Below, piece by piece: positions 35,684 to 45,618 of a stretch of DNA of 64,000 bases. This stretch comes from Labilithrix luteola. Its GTDB lineage: Bacteria > Myxococcota_A > Polyangia > Polyangiales > Polyangiaceae. The DNA is taken from assembly GCF_001263205.1 (NCBI RefSeq), contig NZ_CP012333.1, positions 3,286,001 to 3,350,000 of the forward strand, in the 5' to 3' direction. Numbering within the stretch: position 1 is the stretch's first letter; every line of letters begins with the position of its first letter. The notes below the pieces were generated by a model. It made no database searches, had not been told where the DNA came from, and worked only from the letters and a program-made list of their open reading frames with translations. Made by a program: the position numbers and the translations under genes.

Positions 35684-37972
35684 ATGCGTTTTGCGCGAAG
35701 CCGGATCGGCGTTGGTGGGCGCGTCCTCGGGGGAGCTCTCACGCTCGCGGCGCTGGTCACGACATCCGCGGTCTTCGCCGACGGTGGGGATGCGCTCGAG
35801 CGCCACGCTCGCACGTCCATCGGACAGGTGAATCAGACCACGCGCGGCATCGCCCTGGTCAGGACTGCGACCGATCGCTTCGGCGACGGCGACACCATCG
35901 TCCGCTTCGCGCAGACGCATCACGGCTTGCCCGTCATCGGGCGAGGCGCCGTGGCGCGCATCTCGAAAGCCGGCGTGACCTTGCGCGCAGACGCCAAGGT
36001 CGAGAGCGACCTGCCGGTGACCACGCTCCCCACCATCATGGCCGACGCCGCAGCTCGCACGGCCGAACGTTGGTCGCGCGGGTCCGCGAGCGCCGCCGAT
36101 GCGCATCTCGTCGTGTGGCCGCTGCGTGGCGGGGGTTCGCGTCTCGCCTACGCAGTGCTCCCCAAGGTCCCGGCCGGCATTCCAAGCGCGCCTCGTGTCA
36201 TCGTCGACGCCGAGACCGGTGACGTCCTCGAAGCGCGCGACCTGATTCGCTTCGCTCGCGCATTCACGTATCCCGCGAACCCCACGAGCACGCCCACGCC
36301 GGATCTCCTTCCCATCGCGCTCACGCCTGGGGCGAAGCTCACGAGCGACTTCATCGACTCGAACAACTGCATCGACAACAAAACGGTGCGGCCGGTCAAC
36401 ATGTACGGCTTCAACGCCAAGGTCCACGTCTGCGACATGCTGCAGACGGCCACTGCCAACTCCACTGACGACTTCGTTTACCCCCCCGTGGACGACGGCT
36501 CGCCGGCGGCACGCTCGGACACGTTCTCGGAAGTGTCGATGTATTATCACGCGAGTCGCGCGTACGACTTCTTCCGCAAGCTCTCCGGCGTCGCGGACGC
36601 GCAGGTCGTGGAAGACAAGCCGCTCCGGCTCGTCGCGAACCTCCAGATCCCCTCGGGCCTGCAGAGCGGGAACTTCGCCCAAGCCGCGGATCCGGACCGC
36701 GCACTCGAACCGTTCTCGAACGCCTTCTTTTCTCCTGCGAGCGGCGGACTCGGCGAGATCTTCGCCCAGATCTACGGAGTCACCGGCGGCGGTCTCTGGT
36801 TCGGTCAGGGCCCGAACCGCGACTACTCGTACGACGGCGACGTCGTCTATCATGAGTTCACGCACGCGGTCGTCGACAAGACGCTGAAGCTCGAGGCCTG
36901 GCACATCGACGCGCGCGGCGTCATCGATGCTCCCGGCGCGATGAACGAAGGCCTCGCGGACTACTTCTCTTCGGCGCTCGCCAAGGATCCCAACGTCGGC
37001 GAATACGCCTCCAAAGATCTCGCGGCGGGACTCGATGCCATTCGGAAGCTCGACAACCAGGACAAGTGCCCTGCGAACGTGAGCGGAGAGGTCCACGCCG
37101 ACTCGACGCTCTTCTCCGGCGCCCTCTGGGAGGCACGGATGTCGCTCGCCGAAGACGACCGCATGAAGTTCGATGCGGCCCTCTACAAGTCGATGCGCGA
37201 GAACGCGGGCAGCGGCGATCTCGGCTACGACGATCTCGGCAAGCTGTTCTTGGGAACGCTCGCGACCGACCTACCGGCAGGCAAGACGGCGCTCGAAACG
37301 GCCCTCACCAACCGCGGAGTCCTCCCGAGCTGCGAACGCATCTTCGAGTACACGGACCATCCGATCTCTCCCATCGATAAGAGCCTTGGTGGGTTCGCCG
37401 CGCCCGGGGCTCAGACCGTCGGGCTGAGCGGCCTCGCTCCGGGACTCATCCAGGTCCACGCCAAGATCACGGGCAAGCCCGCCAAGGTCACCTTGCAGTT
37501 CGACGCCTTCGAAGGCCAAGGAAGCGCCAGTCCGTTCGGCAATGCCACGCCGTTCACGCCAGTCGTGCTCGCGAAATTCGGCCAGGCCATCACGTGGTCG
37601 GTCAAAGGTGGCAAGGCCTCCCACGATGCCGATGCGACGGCGCCCGTCGACAGCACCATCGGCGGCGCCTCCTTCGACATTCCCGACGGCGCTACCGACG
37701 TCTGGCTCCAGGTCGCAAACAAAGGCGAGAGCGACGGCGCGTACGCGCGGCTGACCGTCGCTTTCGTTCCGCAGCCGGCCTCCGCGCCGGCGACTACCGA
37801 ACCGGCGACCACGTCGACCACCTCGACCACGACCACCACCGACGACGGCGGCTGCGGCTGCGTGACCGTCGGAGGTTCGTCGCGTTCGTCGCGAAACTCG
37901 TTCGGCCTCGCGGCTTTGCTCGGCGTCATGGCCACCATCGCCGGACTCGCCCGCCGGCGCCGCGCTTCCTGA
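35684..37972 (+). CDS. M4-like secreted metalloprotease with MYXO-CTERM tail
   Basis: 762 residues. Signal peptide to about TSAVFA, a ~200-residue inhibitory propeptide of FTP/PepSY type (HHGLPVIGRGAVARI), then a zinc peptidase domain with HEFTH (H390, E391, H394) and the downstream Glu ligand in MNEGLADYFSS (E422), i.e. a Glu-zincin of the M4/M36 type. A C-terminal beta domain (~570-715), a Thr-rich linker and a MYXO-CTERM sorting signal follow: CGC motif, helix FGLAALLGVMATIAGLA and terminal RRRRAS. The protein is thus expected at the cell surface. ATG 35684 is preferred over upstream codons because the signal peptide begins there. Confidence 0.88.
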   Translation: MRFARSRIGVGGRVLGGALTLAALVTTSAVFADGGDALERHARTSIGQVNQTTRGIALVRTATDRFGDGDTIVRFAQTHHGLPVIGRGAVARISKAGVTLRADAKVESDLPVTTLPTIMADAAARTAERWSRGSASAADAHLVVWPLRGGGSRLAYAVLPKVPAGIPSAPRVIVDAETGDVLEARDLIRFARAFTYPANPTSTPTPDLLPIALTPGAKLTSDFIDSNNCIDNKTVRPVNMYGFNAKVHVCDMLQTATANSTDDFVYPPVDDGSPAARSDTFSEVSMYYHASRAYDFFRKLSGVADAQVVEDKPLRLVANLQIPSGLQSGNFAQAADPDRALEPFSNAFFSPASGGLGEIFAQIYGVTGGGLWFGQGPNRDYSYDGDVVYHEFTHAVVDKTLKLEAWHIDARGVIDAPGAMNEGLADYFSSALAKDPNVGEYASKDLAAGLDAIRKLDNQDKCPANVSGEVHADSTLFSGALWEARMSLAEDDRMKFDAALYKSMRENAGSGDLGYDDLGKLFLGTLATDLPAGKTALETALTNRGVLPSCERIFEYTDHPISPIDKSLGGFAAPGAQTVGLSGLAPGLIQVHAKITGKPAKVTLQFDAFEGQGSASPFGNATPFTPVVLAKFGQAITWSVKGGKASHDADATAPVDSTIGGASFDIPDGATDVWLQVANKGESDGAYARLTVAFVPQPASAPATTEPATTSTTSTTTTTDDGGCGCVTVGGSSRSSRNSFGLAALLGVMATIAGLARRRRAS

Positions 37973-38048
37973 AAGGCAGGCGAAGGCAGACTGGAGACGT
38001 TTTCGCCGCCGGTTTGCGCACCGGTCGCGAGTTGTCTACGGTTCGGGC

Positions 38049-38954
38049 GTGAGTCCGTTCCGAGAAATTTCCATCTTGGTGCTTCGGGAGCTTCGAAAGA
38101 GCTTCCGAACCGTCAAAGGCATCCTCCTGTTCGTCTTCACGGTGCTGGGAGGCGGACTCTTCGCGTACCTGCTCGCGCAGTCGGACAGCATTCGCAAACA
38201 GCGCATGGCCGAAAAGGCCATCTCGCCCGAGGCGCTCCTCGAGGTGAAGAAGCAGGCCCTCGGCCTGTGGTTCACGAACACAGCCACGGGTGAGCACGTC
38301 GGCAACGCGCCGTTCCTCCTCATGGTCGTCTTCGCCGTTTCGCTGTGGCTCGTCCCCGGCGTCGTTCTCCTTCTCGGGTTCGACACGGTCTCCGGCGACC
38401 TGCAGCATCGGACCATCCGCTACTGGACGGTGCGTTCACGTCGCTGGTCCTACGTGGCCGGCAAGTTCTTCGGCCTCTGGGCCACGTGCTCGATCGTCGC
38501 GCTCGCGATGCACGTCTTGATCTGGATCGTCGTCATCGCGCGCGGCGAGGCCACGTTCGGTGAGACCATCGGCTGGGGCCTCCGGTTCTGGCTCGCGTCG
38601 CTTCCGATCCTGAGCATCTGGTGCGCGGTCTCCGTGCTCGTGAGCTCGCTCTTCAAGACGCCGATCCTCGCGCTCCTCCTCACGGGCGGCACCTTCTTCA
38701 TGTGGTGGCTCACCTACTTCGTGGCCTGGCTCGGCCCCCACGCGCACGCGCTCGACGACGCCGCGTCCGCGAACGCCGCCTCGCTGACGCCTCCCGCGCC
38801 CACCTTCCTGATGTACACGTTCCCGAGCTTCCACGATCGGCTCGTGCTCTCTCCCCTCTTCAGTGACGTCGCTCTCGGCCTCTTCATCACGCTCGGCTTC
38901 GCGGCCGCGTGCATCGCCGGAACGTCCTTCATCGTGGCAAAGCGAGACGTGTGA
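38049..38954 (+). CDS. ABC-2 type transporter permease
   Basis: 301 residues from a GTG. Six membrane helices are apparent: near 25-45 (LLFVFTVLGGGLFAYLLA), 95-115, 145-165, 180-200, 205-230 and the C-terminal pair ending in IVAKRDV. A ~50-residue extracytoplasmic loop follows the first helix. The stretch DTVSGDLQHRTIRYWTVRSRR resembles the coupling region of ABC-2 permeases. Its stop overlaps the ATPase gene start (TGATG at 38952-38956), so the two form a small exporter unit. Substrate unknown. Confidence 0.85.
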   Translation: MSPFREISILVLRELRKSFRTVKGILLFVFTVLGGGLFAYLLAQSDSIRKQRMAEKAISPEALLEVKKQALGLWFTNTATGEHVGNAPFLLMVVFAVSLWLVPGVVLLLGFDTVSGDLQHRTIRYWTVRSRRWSYVAGKFFGLWATCSIVALAMHVLIWIVVIARGEATFGETIGWGLRFWLASLPILSIWCAVSVLVSSLFKTPILALLLTGGTFFMWWLTYFVAWLGPHAHALDDAASANAASLTPPAPTFLMYTFPSFHDRLVLSPLFSDVALGLFITLGFAAACIAGTSFIVAKRDV

Positions 38955-40006
38955 TGCCGGACGAGACCTTGGCAATGACCGAAGAAAAAGCCGTTCCCGA
39001 TGTGGTGAAGGTCGAGGCTCCTGCAGCCCTCGCCGCGGATGCTCCCGTCGCTACGACCTCCGAGAAGAAGAAAAAGAAGAAGAGCGAAGTCGAAGTCGCC
39101 GTTCGACTCACCAAGGTGACGAAGCGCTTCGGTGCGAAGACCGCCGTCGACGAAGTCTCGCTTCGCGTTCGTGCCGGCTCGGTCTACGGACTCATCGGTC
39201 CGAACGGTGCGGGCAAGACCACGACCTTCTCGATGATGGCCGGCTTCCTCAAGCCGACCAGCGGCAACGTCGAAGTGCTTGGCTACAGCCCCACGCAGGT
39301 CGACGAGCTCCGTTCGCGCCTCGGAGTGCTCCCGCAGGATGCGCTGCTTCCCGCCTCCGACAAGGTCGGCGAGTTCCTCTCGCACATGGCGCTCCTGCAG
39401 GACATCCCGAAGGACCGCGTCGAGACCACCGCGCGCGAAGTGCTCGCCGAGGTCGAGGGTCGCGACTGGTGGAACGTTCGCTGCGGAAGCCTCTCGCACG
39501 GCATGGCCAAGCGCGTTCAGCTCGCGCAGGCGCTCCTCGGCGATCCCGAGGTCGTCCTCCTCGACGAGCCCACCGCCGGTCTCGATCCCCGCGTGGCCTA
39601 CGAGGTTCGTCAGCTCATCAAGTCGCGTCGCGGGCGCTGCACGCTCATCGTCTCGAGCCACAATCTCCAGGAGCTGGAAGAGATCTGCGACGGCGCGGCC
39701 ATTCTCGACCGTGGGCGCGTGGTGGCCTCCGGCTCGATCAGCGAACTCACGGCCGCGAGCGAAGAGATTCGCATTCGCCTCGCGCAGGGTCCCGTGCCGA
39801 TCCCTGTGGTGCGAGATCTCCCCATGGTGAAACGCGTCGAGTGGGACGACGAGCGACGTGAGCTCGTCGTGTATTTCGATCGCGGCTCGGTCGATGCGGA
39901 GACGGTGATCGGTCACGTGCTCTGGGCGCTCTTGCAGAATCAGGCGCGAATCAGCGCGGTTTCGAAGGGTCGCGGCCTCGAGCAGCGCGTCATGGACCTC
40001 ACTTAG
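38954..40006 (+). CDS. ABC-2 transporter ATP-binding protein
   Basis: 350 residues. The ABC domain (~55-265) has Walker A GPNGAGKTT, Q-loop VLPQDALL, signature GSLSHGMAKRVQLAQALLG, Walker B VVLLDEPTAGLDP and switch SSHN. The signature reads LSHGM instead of LSGGQ, a variant seen in some exporters of this class. A ~50-residue N-terminal extension ends in a KKKKKK run, and a C-terminal ~75-residue domain is typical of ABC-2 ATPases. It pairs with the permease encoded just before it. Confidence 0.9.
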   Translation: MPDETLAMTEEKAVPDVVKVEAPAALAADAPVATTSEKKKKKKSEVEVAVRLTKVTKRFGAKTAVDEVSLRVRAGSVYGLIGPNGAGKTTTFSMMAGFLKPTSGNVEVLGYSPTQVDELRSRLGVLPQDALLPASDKVGEFLSHMALLQDIPKDRVETTAREVLAEVEGRDWWNVRCGSLSHGMAKRVQLAQALLGDPEVVLLDEPTAGLDPRVAYEVRQLIKSRRGRCTLIVSSHNLQELEEICDGAAILDRGRVVASGSISELTAASEEIRIRLAQGPVPIPVVRDLPMVKRVEWDDERRELVVYFDRGSVDAETVIGHVLWALLQNQARISAVSKGRGLEQRVMDLT

Positions 40007-40020
40007 CGGAAGCACGGCCA

Positions 40021-40040
40021 GCACGAGCGCCGCGCTCGTG
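40021..40040 (+). terminator. Hairpin between the ABC operon and the AspT-like gene
   Basis: CACGAGCG (40022-40029) and CGCTCGTG (40033-40040) make a perfect 8-bp stem with a 3-base loop, 15 bp after the ABC ATPase stop. No U-tract follows, so it may only partly terminate. Confidence 0.4.
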
Positions 40041-40086
40041 GCACCGACTTGGCTATTCCCCAGCTCGAGGAAGGCAGGGGAAGCTC

Positions 40087-41952
40087 ATGAGTCGGACGCG
40101 ACGTTCTCAGCTGGCCGCCCTCTTGGGCATCGTCTTCGGGCTCGGCGCGATGACGGCCGCCTATGCACAAGGCACGGCCGGCGCAGAGGCAGCCGCCCCC
40201 GCGCCGCATCCTCATGGGATCTTCGGCTCGATCATCAGCGGGCTGAGCCATCAGCCGTTCATCACGCTGTTCCTGCTCGTCGCCGGCGGCTACGCGCTCG
40301 GCGCGGTGAAGTTCAAAGGGATCACACTCGGCGCGACCGCCTCGACGCTGATCATCGCGCTCGCGGTGAGCCTCTGGGGCGCGCAGCGGTTCGGGATCCA
40401 ATTCAACATCCCGGAGTTCGCGAGCACGATCTTCTTCAACCTCTTCATGTTCTCCGTAGGCATGAAGGTGGGCCCGCAATTCTTGACCGGCCTACGACGT
40501 GATGCCGGCAAGTTCATCTTCATGGGGCTGTTCATTCCAGCCCTGTCCCTGGCGACGATCTTCGCCATCCGCGCGATCTTCCATCCGGCGCCGGGCCTCG
40601 TACCGGGGATCTTCGCGGGGGCCAACACGGCCACGCCAGGTATCGGTGCGGCGCAGGCAGCGTTCACCAGCGGCGCGGCGAAGCTCCCGGCCGGTACGAA
40701 CGTCGGCGAGGCCATGTCGAACATGTCGACCGCCTTCGCCTTCACCTACTGCATCAGCATGGTGCTCTTCATCGTGCTCACGAAGGTGCCGGACATGTTC
40801 GGCGCGAACACGTCGAAGGCCGCCAAGGAGTTCGAGGCGAAGGTGGGCGCGAGCTCGGACAGCCCGCTTCCGGGCGCCGGCGACGAGTTCTTCAGCACCA
40901 CGCTTCCGCTCTCGCGCATTCCGGTGACCATCCGCACGTACGAGATCGAAAATCCGAAGCTCGAGGGCATCTCGCTCGGTCAGCTGCGGGTGGCGTATCC
41001 CGACGTGTCCGTCGAACAAGTCTTCCGCGGCGGCCAGGTCATGGATGCGCGCGACGAAGTCGTTCTCAAGTCGCACGACGAAGTCACGCTCTACGGCCAG
41101 ATTTCACGCCTCATCCGCGCGGCCACGCAGATCGGGCCCGAGGTCTACGAACACGCCTCGCACGAGATGGGCGCGCAGACGGTCGACGTCGTGGTCCACA
41201 AGGGCCAGGCGGTCGGGCGAAAGCTCGGAGACCTCGCCAAAGACGTGGGCCACGGCCTCTACCTCAACGCGATGTTCCGAGCGGGCGACGCCATTCCGCA
41301 CGGACCGGAGGTCGTGGTCCACAAGGGCGACGTCCTTCGCGTCACGGGCACCCGCTGGCGCATCAAGATCCTCGAGCAAGAGACGGGTAGCGTGATCGAA
41401 CCGAGCCTCGGCACGGACATCGTGACCCTCGCGCTCGGCCTCACGCTCGGCGCGCTCGTCGGCATGATCACGGTCCACGTCGGCCACATCAGGCTCACGC
41501 TCGGTGCGGCCGTCGGCCTGCTTCTCGTGGGCATCGCACTCAGCACGATCCGCACGCGCTATCCGGGTCTCGGCGGCCCCTACCCCGAGCCCGCGCGTCA
41601 GCTCATCGAAGATCTCGGCCTGAACGTCTTCATCGCGATCCTGGGCATCAACTCGGGCGCGGGCGTCATCAAGGCCATCCAGGCCGGCGCGCTCACGCCG
41701 ATCCTCGTCGGATGCATGGTGGTCGGCTTCATTCCGCCGATCATCGCGTGGTTCGTCGGATCGAAGATCATGAAGATGAACCTCGCCTTGCTCCTCGGGG
41801 CCGTCTCGGGCGGTCGCTGCAACAGCGCGGGCATGCGCGCCTCGCAGGAGGCGACGCACAGTACGGTTCCGGCCATTTCCTATCCGGCGACGTTCGCGAT
41901 CTCGAACATCGTCCTCACGCTTCTGTCCTACGTGATGGCGATGGTCGGCTGA
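40087..41952 (+). CDS. AspT/YidE-like antiporter with two TrkA-C domains
   Basis: 621-residue polytopic membrane protein of the aspartate:alanine exchanger (AAE) family. Two clusters of hydrophobic helices (~45-240 and ~440-621) flank a soluble middle containing two RCK_C/TrkA-C modules (ENPKLEGISLGQLRVAYPD and VVHKGQAVGRKLGDLAKD). The Gly-rich repeats VPGIFAGANTATPGIGAAQ and AVSGGRCNSAGMRASQ occupy equivalent places in the two halves, the expected internal symmetry. The N-terminus resembles a cleavable signal (AAYAQG), not usual in the family. Substrate could be a dicarboxylic amino acid but is not determinable. Confidence 0.82.
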   Translation: MSRTRRSQLAALLGIVFGLGAMTAAYAQGTAGAEAAAPAPHPHGIFGSIISGLSHQPFITLFLLVAGGYALGAVKFKGITLGATASTLIIALAVSLWGAQRFGIQFNIPEFASTIFFNLFMFSVGMKVGPQFLTGLRRDAGKFIFMGLFIPALSLATIFAIRAIFHPAPGLVPGIFAGANTATPGIGAAQAAFTSGAAKLPAGTNVGEAMSNMSTAFAFTYCISMVLFIVLTKVPDMFGANTSKAAKEFEAKVGASSDSPLPGAGDEFFSTTLPLSRIPVTIRTYEIENPKLEGISLGQLRVAYPDVSVEQVFRGGQVMDARDEVVLKSHDEVTLYGQISRLIRAATQIGPEVYEHASHEMGAQTVDVVVHKGQAVGRKLGDLAKDVGHGLYLNAMFRAGDAIPHGPEVVVHKGDVLRVTGTRWRIKILEQETGSVIEPSLGTDIVTLALGLTLGALVGMITVHVGHIRLTLGAAVGLLLVGIALSTIRTRYPGLGGPYPEPARQLIEDLGLNVFIAILGINSGAGVIKAIQAGALTPILVGCMVVGFIPPIIAWFVGSKIMKMNLALLLGAVSGGRCNSAGMRASQEATHSTVPAISYPATFAISNIVLTLLSYVMAMVG

Positions 41953-41959
41953 GCGCGCT

Positions 41960-42703
41960 TCAGTTGCAGGTTCCGCGCGACGGGTCTGCGGTTGCCTTGC
42001 AGAGGCCGACGCAGCACTCGTCCGCGCTGAGCGGCGAGCACGCGATGGTCGATCCCGAGGTGATGCACACGGCCTGGGACGCGGAGAGCGTGGCCTTCGT
42101 GCCGTTCTTGTCGAAGGCCGTGACGTGCACGTCGAACGCGCCTGCCGAGGAGAATGTGCGGGACTCCGTCGGATCGCTCGTCGTGATGGGCGCAACGCCT
42201 GCGTCGCCCGCCGTCACCGTGCCGAACACCCATTCGTAGCGATCCACCGCCCCCGAACCACCACCCGGCACGACGGTGAACACACACGGCTTACCGGCAA
42301 AGCAGCTGCGCGAGACCGGATCGGGGTTCCAGCTCAGCGTGATCGGCGCCTCCGGCTCGTCGCCGGCGCGGCAGATACCGTCTTCGCAGTGCGACCCCGA
42401 AGGGCACGTGCCGCTTCCGGTACAGGTCGCCGTGCAATGGCGGCGAGGCTCCTCGTTCGCACCCGAACCGAAGCGGCAGATGTATCCGCTCGGGCACGAG
42501 CCAGGCTCGCAGCTCCCACCGTCATCGCACGTGCAGAGGCCACTGCAGACGCCCGTGATGCAGGAGCGGCTCTGGCACTCGGAGTCTTTCCCGCAGGCAG
42601 CGCCGTCTTCCGTATCGCCGCTACTGCCGCACGCGGCGGAGAGACCGAAGGCCGCCGAACCGGCGAGCAAGACTCCTAAAGCAACGAGCGTGCGCGTCGT
42701 CAT
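41960..42703 (-). CDS. Cys-rich lipoprotein with PKD-like domain
   Basis: 247 residues. Lipobox LSAACGSS (~residue 25). Cysteine-rich modules of the Dickkopf/EGF-like sort common in myxobacterial surface proteins follow (ACGKDSECQSRSCITGVC, CPSGSHCEDGICR). A PKD-like beta-sandwich (YEWVFGTV to VHVTAFDKNG) precedes a short CCVGLCK tail. Convergent with the AspT-like gene, 7 bp apart. Binding partner unknown. Confidence 0.78.
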   Translation of the reverse strand: MTTRTLVALGVLLAGSAAFGLSAACGSSGDTEDGAACGKDSECQSRSCITGVCSGLCTCDDGGSCEPGSCPSGYICRFGSGANEEPRRHCTATCTGSGTCPSGSHCEDGICRAGDEPEAPITLSWNPDPVSRSCFAGKPCVFTVVPGGGSGAVDRYEWVFGTVTAGDAGVAPITTSDPTESRTFSSAGAFDVHVTAFDKNGTKATLSASQAVCITSGSTIACSPLSADECCVGLCKATADPSRGTCN

Positions 42704-42804
42704 CGCGCGCGAAGCCTACCGCGCCGCGGCGCCGCTGCCAGCCCTACACCGCTGGCTAACATATCGAGCGCGCCCCGAGCCCAACCGAGCGCGACCGCCG
42801 GCCC

Positions 42805-42833
42805 TTGACGCGCCGCGTTTGGGCTCCGATAGT
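42805..42833 (+). promoter_or_regulatory. Sigma-70-type promoter of the beta-oxidation operon
   Basis: TTGACG (42805-42810), a 17-bp spacer and GATAGT (42828-42833) closely match the -35/-10 consensus, 119 bp before the start of the multifunctional enzyme gene and in its orientation. It implies a leader of about 110 nt. Confidence 0.6.
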
Positions 42834-42951
42834 TCGCACGCTAAACTTTTACTCCAGAAGCTCCGGACGGCTCCAGCTCGTCCAGACTCGCAAGGCATCG
42901 CACGGCGCGGTGCGTCCGAGAGGGCCGCCGCCGCCGCGAGAAGAGGGTGAC

Positions 42952-45570
42952 ATGTCCGATCTCCGCTTCGACAACCGCGTCGCCATCGTCACCGGAGCCG
43001 GCAACGGTCTCGGTCGTTCTCATGCGCTTCTGCTCGCGTCCCGCGGCTGCAAGGTCGTCGTCAACGACCTCGGCGGTGGGGCAACCGGAAGCGGCAAGTC
43101 GAGCGCAGCAGCCGATCAGGTCGTGGCGGACATCAAGGCCGCCGGCGGCGAAGCGGTCGCCAACTACGACTCCGTCGAAGACGGCGCGAAGATCGTCCAG
43201 CAGGCCCTCGACACCTGGAAGCGCATCGACATCGTCGTGAACAACGCCGGCATCCTGCGTGACACGTCGTTCCAGAAGATGAGCCCCGAAGACTGGGATC
43301 TCATCTACCGCGTGCACGTCCTCGGCTCGTTCCGCGTCACGAAGGCCGCGTGGGATCACATGCGCGACGCCGGCTACGGCCGCATCCTTTTCACCGCCAG
43401 CGCCGCCGGCATCTACGGCAACTTCGGCCAGGCGAACTACGCGATGGCGAAGCTCGGGCTCGTGGGCTTCTCGAACACGCTCGCCATCGAAGGTAAGAAG
43501 AAGAACGTTCTCTCGAACACCATCGCGCCCATCGCCGGCTCGCGCCTCACGGAGACGATCCTCCCCAAGGACATCACCGACGCGCTGAAGCCCGAATACG
43601 TCTCGCCGCTCGTGGCCTGGCTTTGCCACGAGAGCTGCGAAGAGACGGGCGGCCTCTTCGAGGTGGGCGGCGGCCTCTTCACGAAGCTTCGCTGGGAGCG
43701 CACCGAAGGAAAGCTCTTCAAGCTCGGTCGCGCGATCTCGCCCGAGCAGGTGCAGAAGGCGTGGGGCGCCATCACCGACTTCGGCAAGGCCACGCACCCC
43801 ACCGACATCACCAACTCGATGCAGCCGGTCCTCGGCAACCTGCAGTCGAAGAGCCAGGGCGGCAACGAGTTCATCGACGTCGACCAGGCGCTCGGCTTCG
43901 AGTTCCCCGCCCAGCATTCGAGCTACGACGAGAAGGACCTCGCGCTCTACGCGCTCGGCATCGGCGCCGGTTCGAACCCGTCCGACACGGGCGAGCTACA
44001 GTACGTCTACGAGAACGCGGGCGACGGCTTCAAGGCGATCCCCACGTTCGGCGTGGTCCCGGCGCTGAAGCTCGTATTCGAGATGGCCAAGAAGGGCCAG
44101 GTTGCGCCCGGCCTCAACTACGGCTTCGACCGCATTCTCCACGGCGAGCAATACACGGAGATCGCGCGCCCCCTTCCGCCGAACGCGCAGCTCACGCACA
44201 AGGCGAAGGTCAAGAACATCTACGACAAGGGGCGCCACGCGATCGTCGTCACCGAGATCAAGTCGTTCGACGACGCAGGCAACCTGCTCGTCACGAACGA
44301 GATCACCACCTTCGTGCGCGGCGCCGGCGGCTGGGGCGGCGATCGCGGGCCCACCGCCGAGATCAACCTCCCGCCGAACCGCGAGCCCGACGCCACCGTC
44401 ACCGAGAAGATCAGCGAGAGCCAAGCGCTCCTCTATCGCCTCTCGGGCGACATCAACCCGCTCCACGTCGACCCGAGTTTCGCCAAGGCGTTCGGCTTCG
44501 ACCGCCCCATCCTCCACGGCCTCTGCACGTTCGGCTACGCCGCGCGTCACGTCATCAAGCAGTTCTCCAACAACGACCCGCGCTACTTCAAGAGCATCAA
44601 GGTCCGCTTCACGGACAGCGTTTTCCCGGGCGAGACGCTCATCACCGAGATGTGGAAGGAGAGCGACAACCGCATCGTCTTCCGCTGCCGCGTGAAGGAG
44701 CGCGAAAAGGCGGTCATCTCGAACGCGGCGATCGAGCTGTATTCGGAGATTCCGAAGGTCGCCGAGAAGAAGGCGGCCACCGCGGCGAGCGCATCGAGCG
44801 CGAGCGCGAACGCCAACGCAAACAGCGGGGAGGCCACGAGCAGCGAGGCCTTCGCCGTCATCCGCGACTACGTCGAGACGCACCCCGACATCGTCGGTCA
44901 GGTCGGCAAGACCTACTTGTTCCGTCTTTCGGGCCCGGACTCCGCGTGGATGGTCGACCTGAAGAACGGCAAGGGCGGCGTCAGCAGCGCCAGTGCGCCT
45001 TCCAAGGCGGACTGCACGCTCGACATCAGCGACTCGGACTTCCGCGATCTGGTGGCCGGCAAGGCCGACCCGCAGAAGCTCTATTTCGGCGGCAAGATGA
45101 AGATCGGTGGGGACGTCATGGCTTCGCAGAAGCTCATGTTCCTCAAGAAGATCGATCCGGCGCGCGCCACCGAGGTGGTGAAGAAGCTGCGCGCGAGCGG
45201 CGGCGCCCAGGCTGCAACAACCACGACGACGAGCGCCGCCAAGGCAGCGAAGGCGCCGGCCATCGTCAAGGCGCTCGCCGAGCGCATCGCCAAAACGCCC
45301 ACGCTCGTCAAAGAGGTCGGCGCGGTCGTGCAGATCGTCGTCACGTCGCCCGATGCATCGTTCGTCGTCGACCTCAAGAACGGCGCCGGAAGCGTGAAGG
45401 AAAGAATCGACTCCTCGCCCGCGGACGTCACGCTCAAGATGAGCGACGAGGACCTCGAGGCGCTCGCCAAGGGCGAATCGCTCCGCGATCTCTACCAGCG
45501 CGGTCGCGTTCGCCTCGACGGCGATGCGCACTTCGCGCCCAAGCTCGATTTCTGGAAGGGGCTCGTCTGA
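42952..45570 (+). CDS. Peroxisome-type multifunctional enzyme (dehydrogenase/hydratase 2/two SCP2 domains)
   Basis: 872 residues. Part 1 (1-~300) is a short-chain dehydrogenase for 3-hydroxyacyl-CoA: TGAGNGLG cofactor loop, NNAG, catalytic S150, Y163 and K167. The following CHESCEETGGLFEVGGG and KLRWERT track the mammalian enzyme. Part 2 (~320-620) is a double hot-dog enoyl-CoA hydratase 2 with D500 and H505 in SGDINPLHVDP and ILHGLCTFG. Parts 3 and 4 (~632-735 and ~768-872) are two SCP2 lipid-binding domains on Ala/Thr/Ser linkers; mammalian MFE-2 has one. ATG 42952 follows GAGGGTGAC. It acts before the thiolase encoded 48 bp downstream. Stereochemistry would be (3R), by family. Confidence 0.92.
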   Translation: MSDLRFDNRVAIVTGAGNGLGRSHALLLASRGCKVVVNDLGGGATGSGKSSAAADQVVADIKAAGGEAVANYDSVEDGAKIVQQALDTWKRIDIVVNNAGILRDTSFQKMSPEDWDLIYRVHVLGSFRVTKAAWDHMRDAGYGRILFTASAAGIYGNFGQANYAMAKLGLVGFSNTLAIEGKKKNVLSNTIAPIAGSRLTETILPKDITDALKPEYVSPLVAWLCHESCEETGGLFEVGGGLFTKLRWERTEGKLFKLGRAISPEQVQKAWGAITDFGKATHPTDITNSMQPVLGNLQSKSQGGNEFIDVDQALGFEFPAQHSSYDEKDLALYALGIGAGSNPSDTGELQYVYENAGDGFKAIPTFGVVPALKLVFEMAKKGQVAPGLNYGFDRILHGEQYTEIARPLPPNAQLTHKAKVKNIYDKGRHAIVVTEIKSFDDAGNLLVTNEITTFVRGAGGWGGDRGPTAEINLPPNREPDATVTEKISESQALLYRLSGDINPLHVDPSFAKAFGFDRPILHGLCTFGYAARHVIKQFSNNDPRYFKSIKVRFTDSVFPGETLITEMWKESDNRIVFRCRVKEREKAVISNAAIELYSEIPKVAEKKAATAASASSASANANANSGEATSSEAFAVIRDYVETHPDIVGQVGKTYLFRLSGPDSAWMVDLKNGKGGVSSASAPSKADCTLDISDSDFRDLVAGKADPQKLYFGGKMKIGGDVMASQKLMFLKKIDPARATEVVKKLRASGGAQAATTTTTSAAKAAKAPAIVKALAERIAKTPTLVKEVGAVVQIVVTSPDASFVVDLKNGAGSVKERIDSSPADVTLKMSDEDLEALAKGESLRDLYQRGRVRLDGDAHFAPKLDFWKGLV

Positions 45571-45618
45571 GCCGCTCGCCCATCGACAAGAACTCGCAGA
45601 CCAAGAAGGAGAAGTGCC

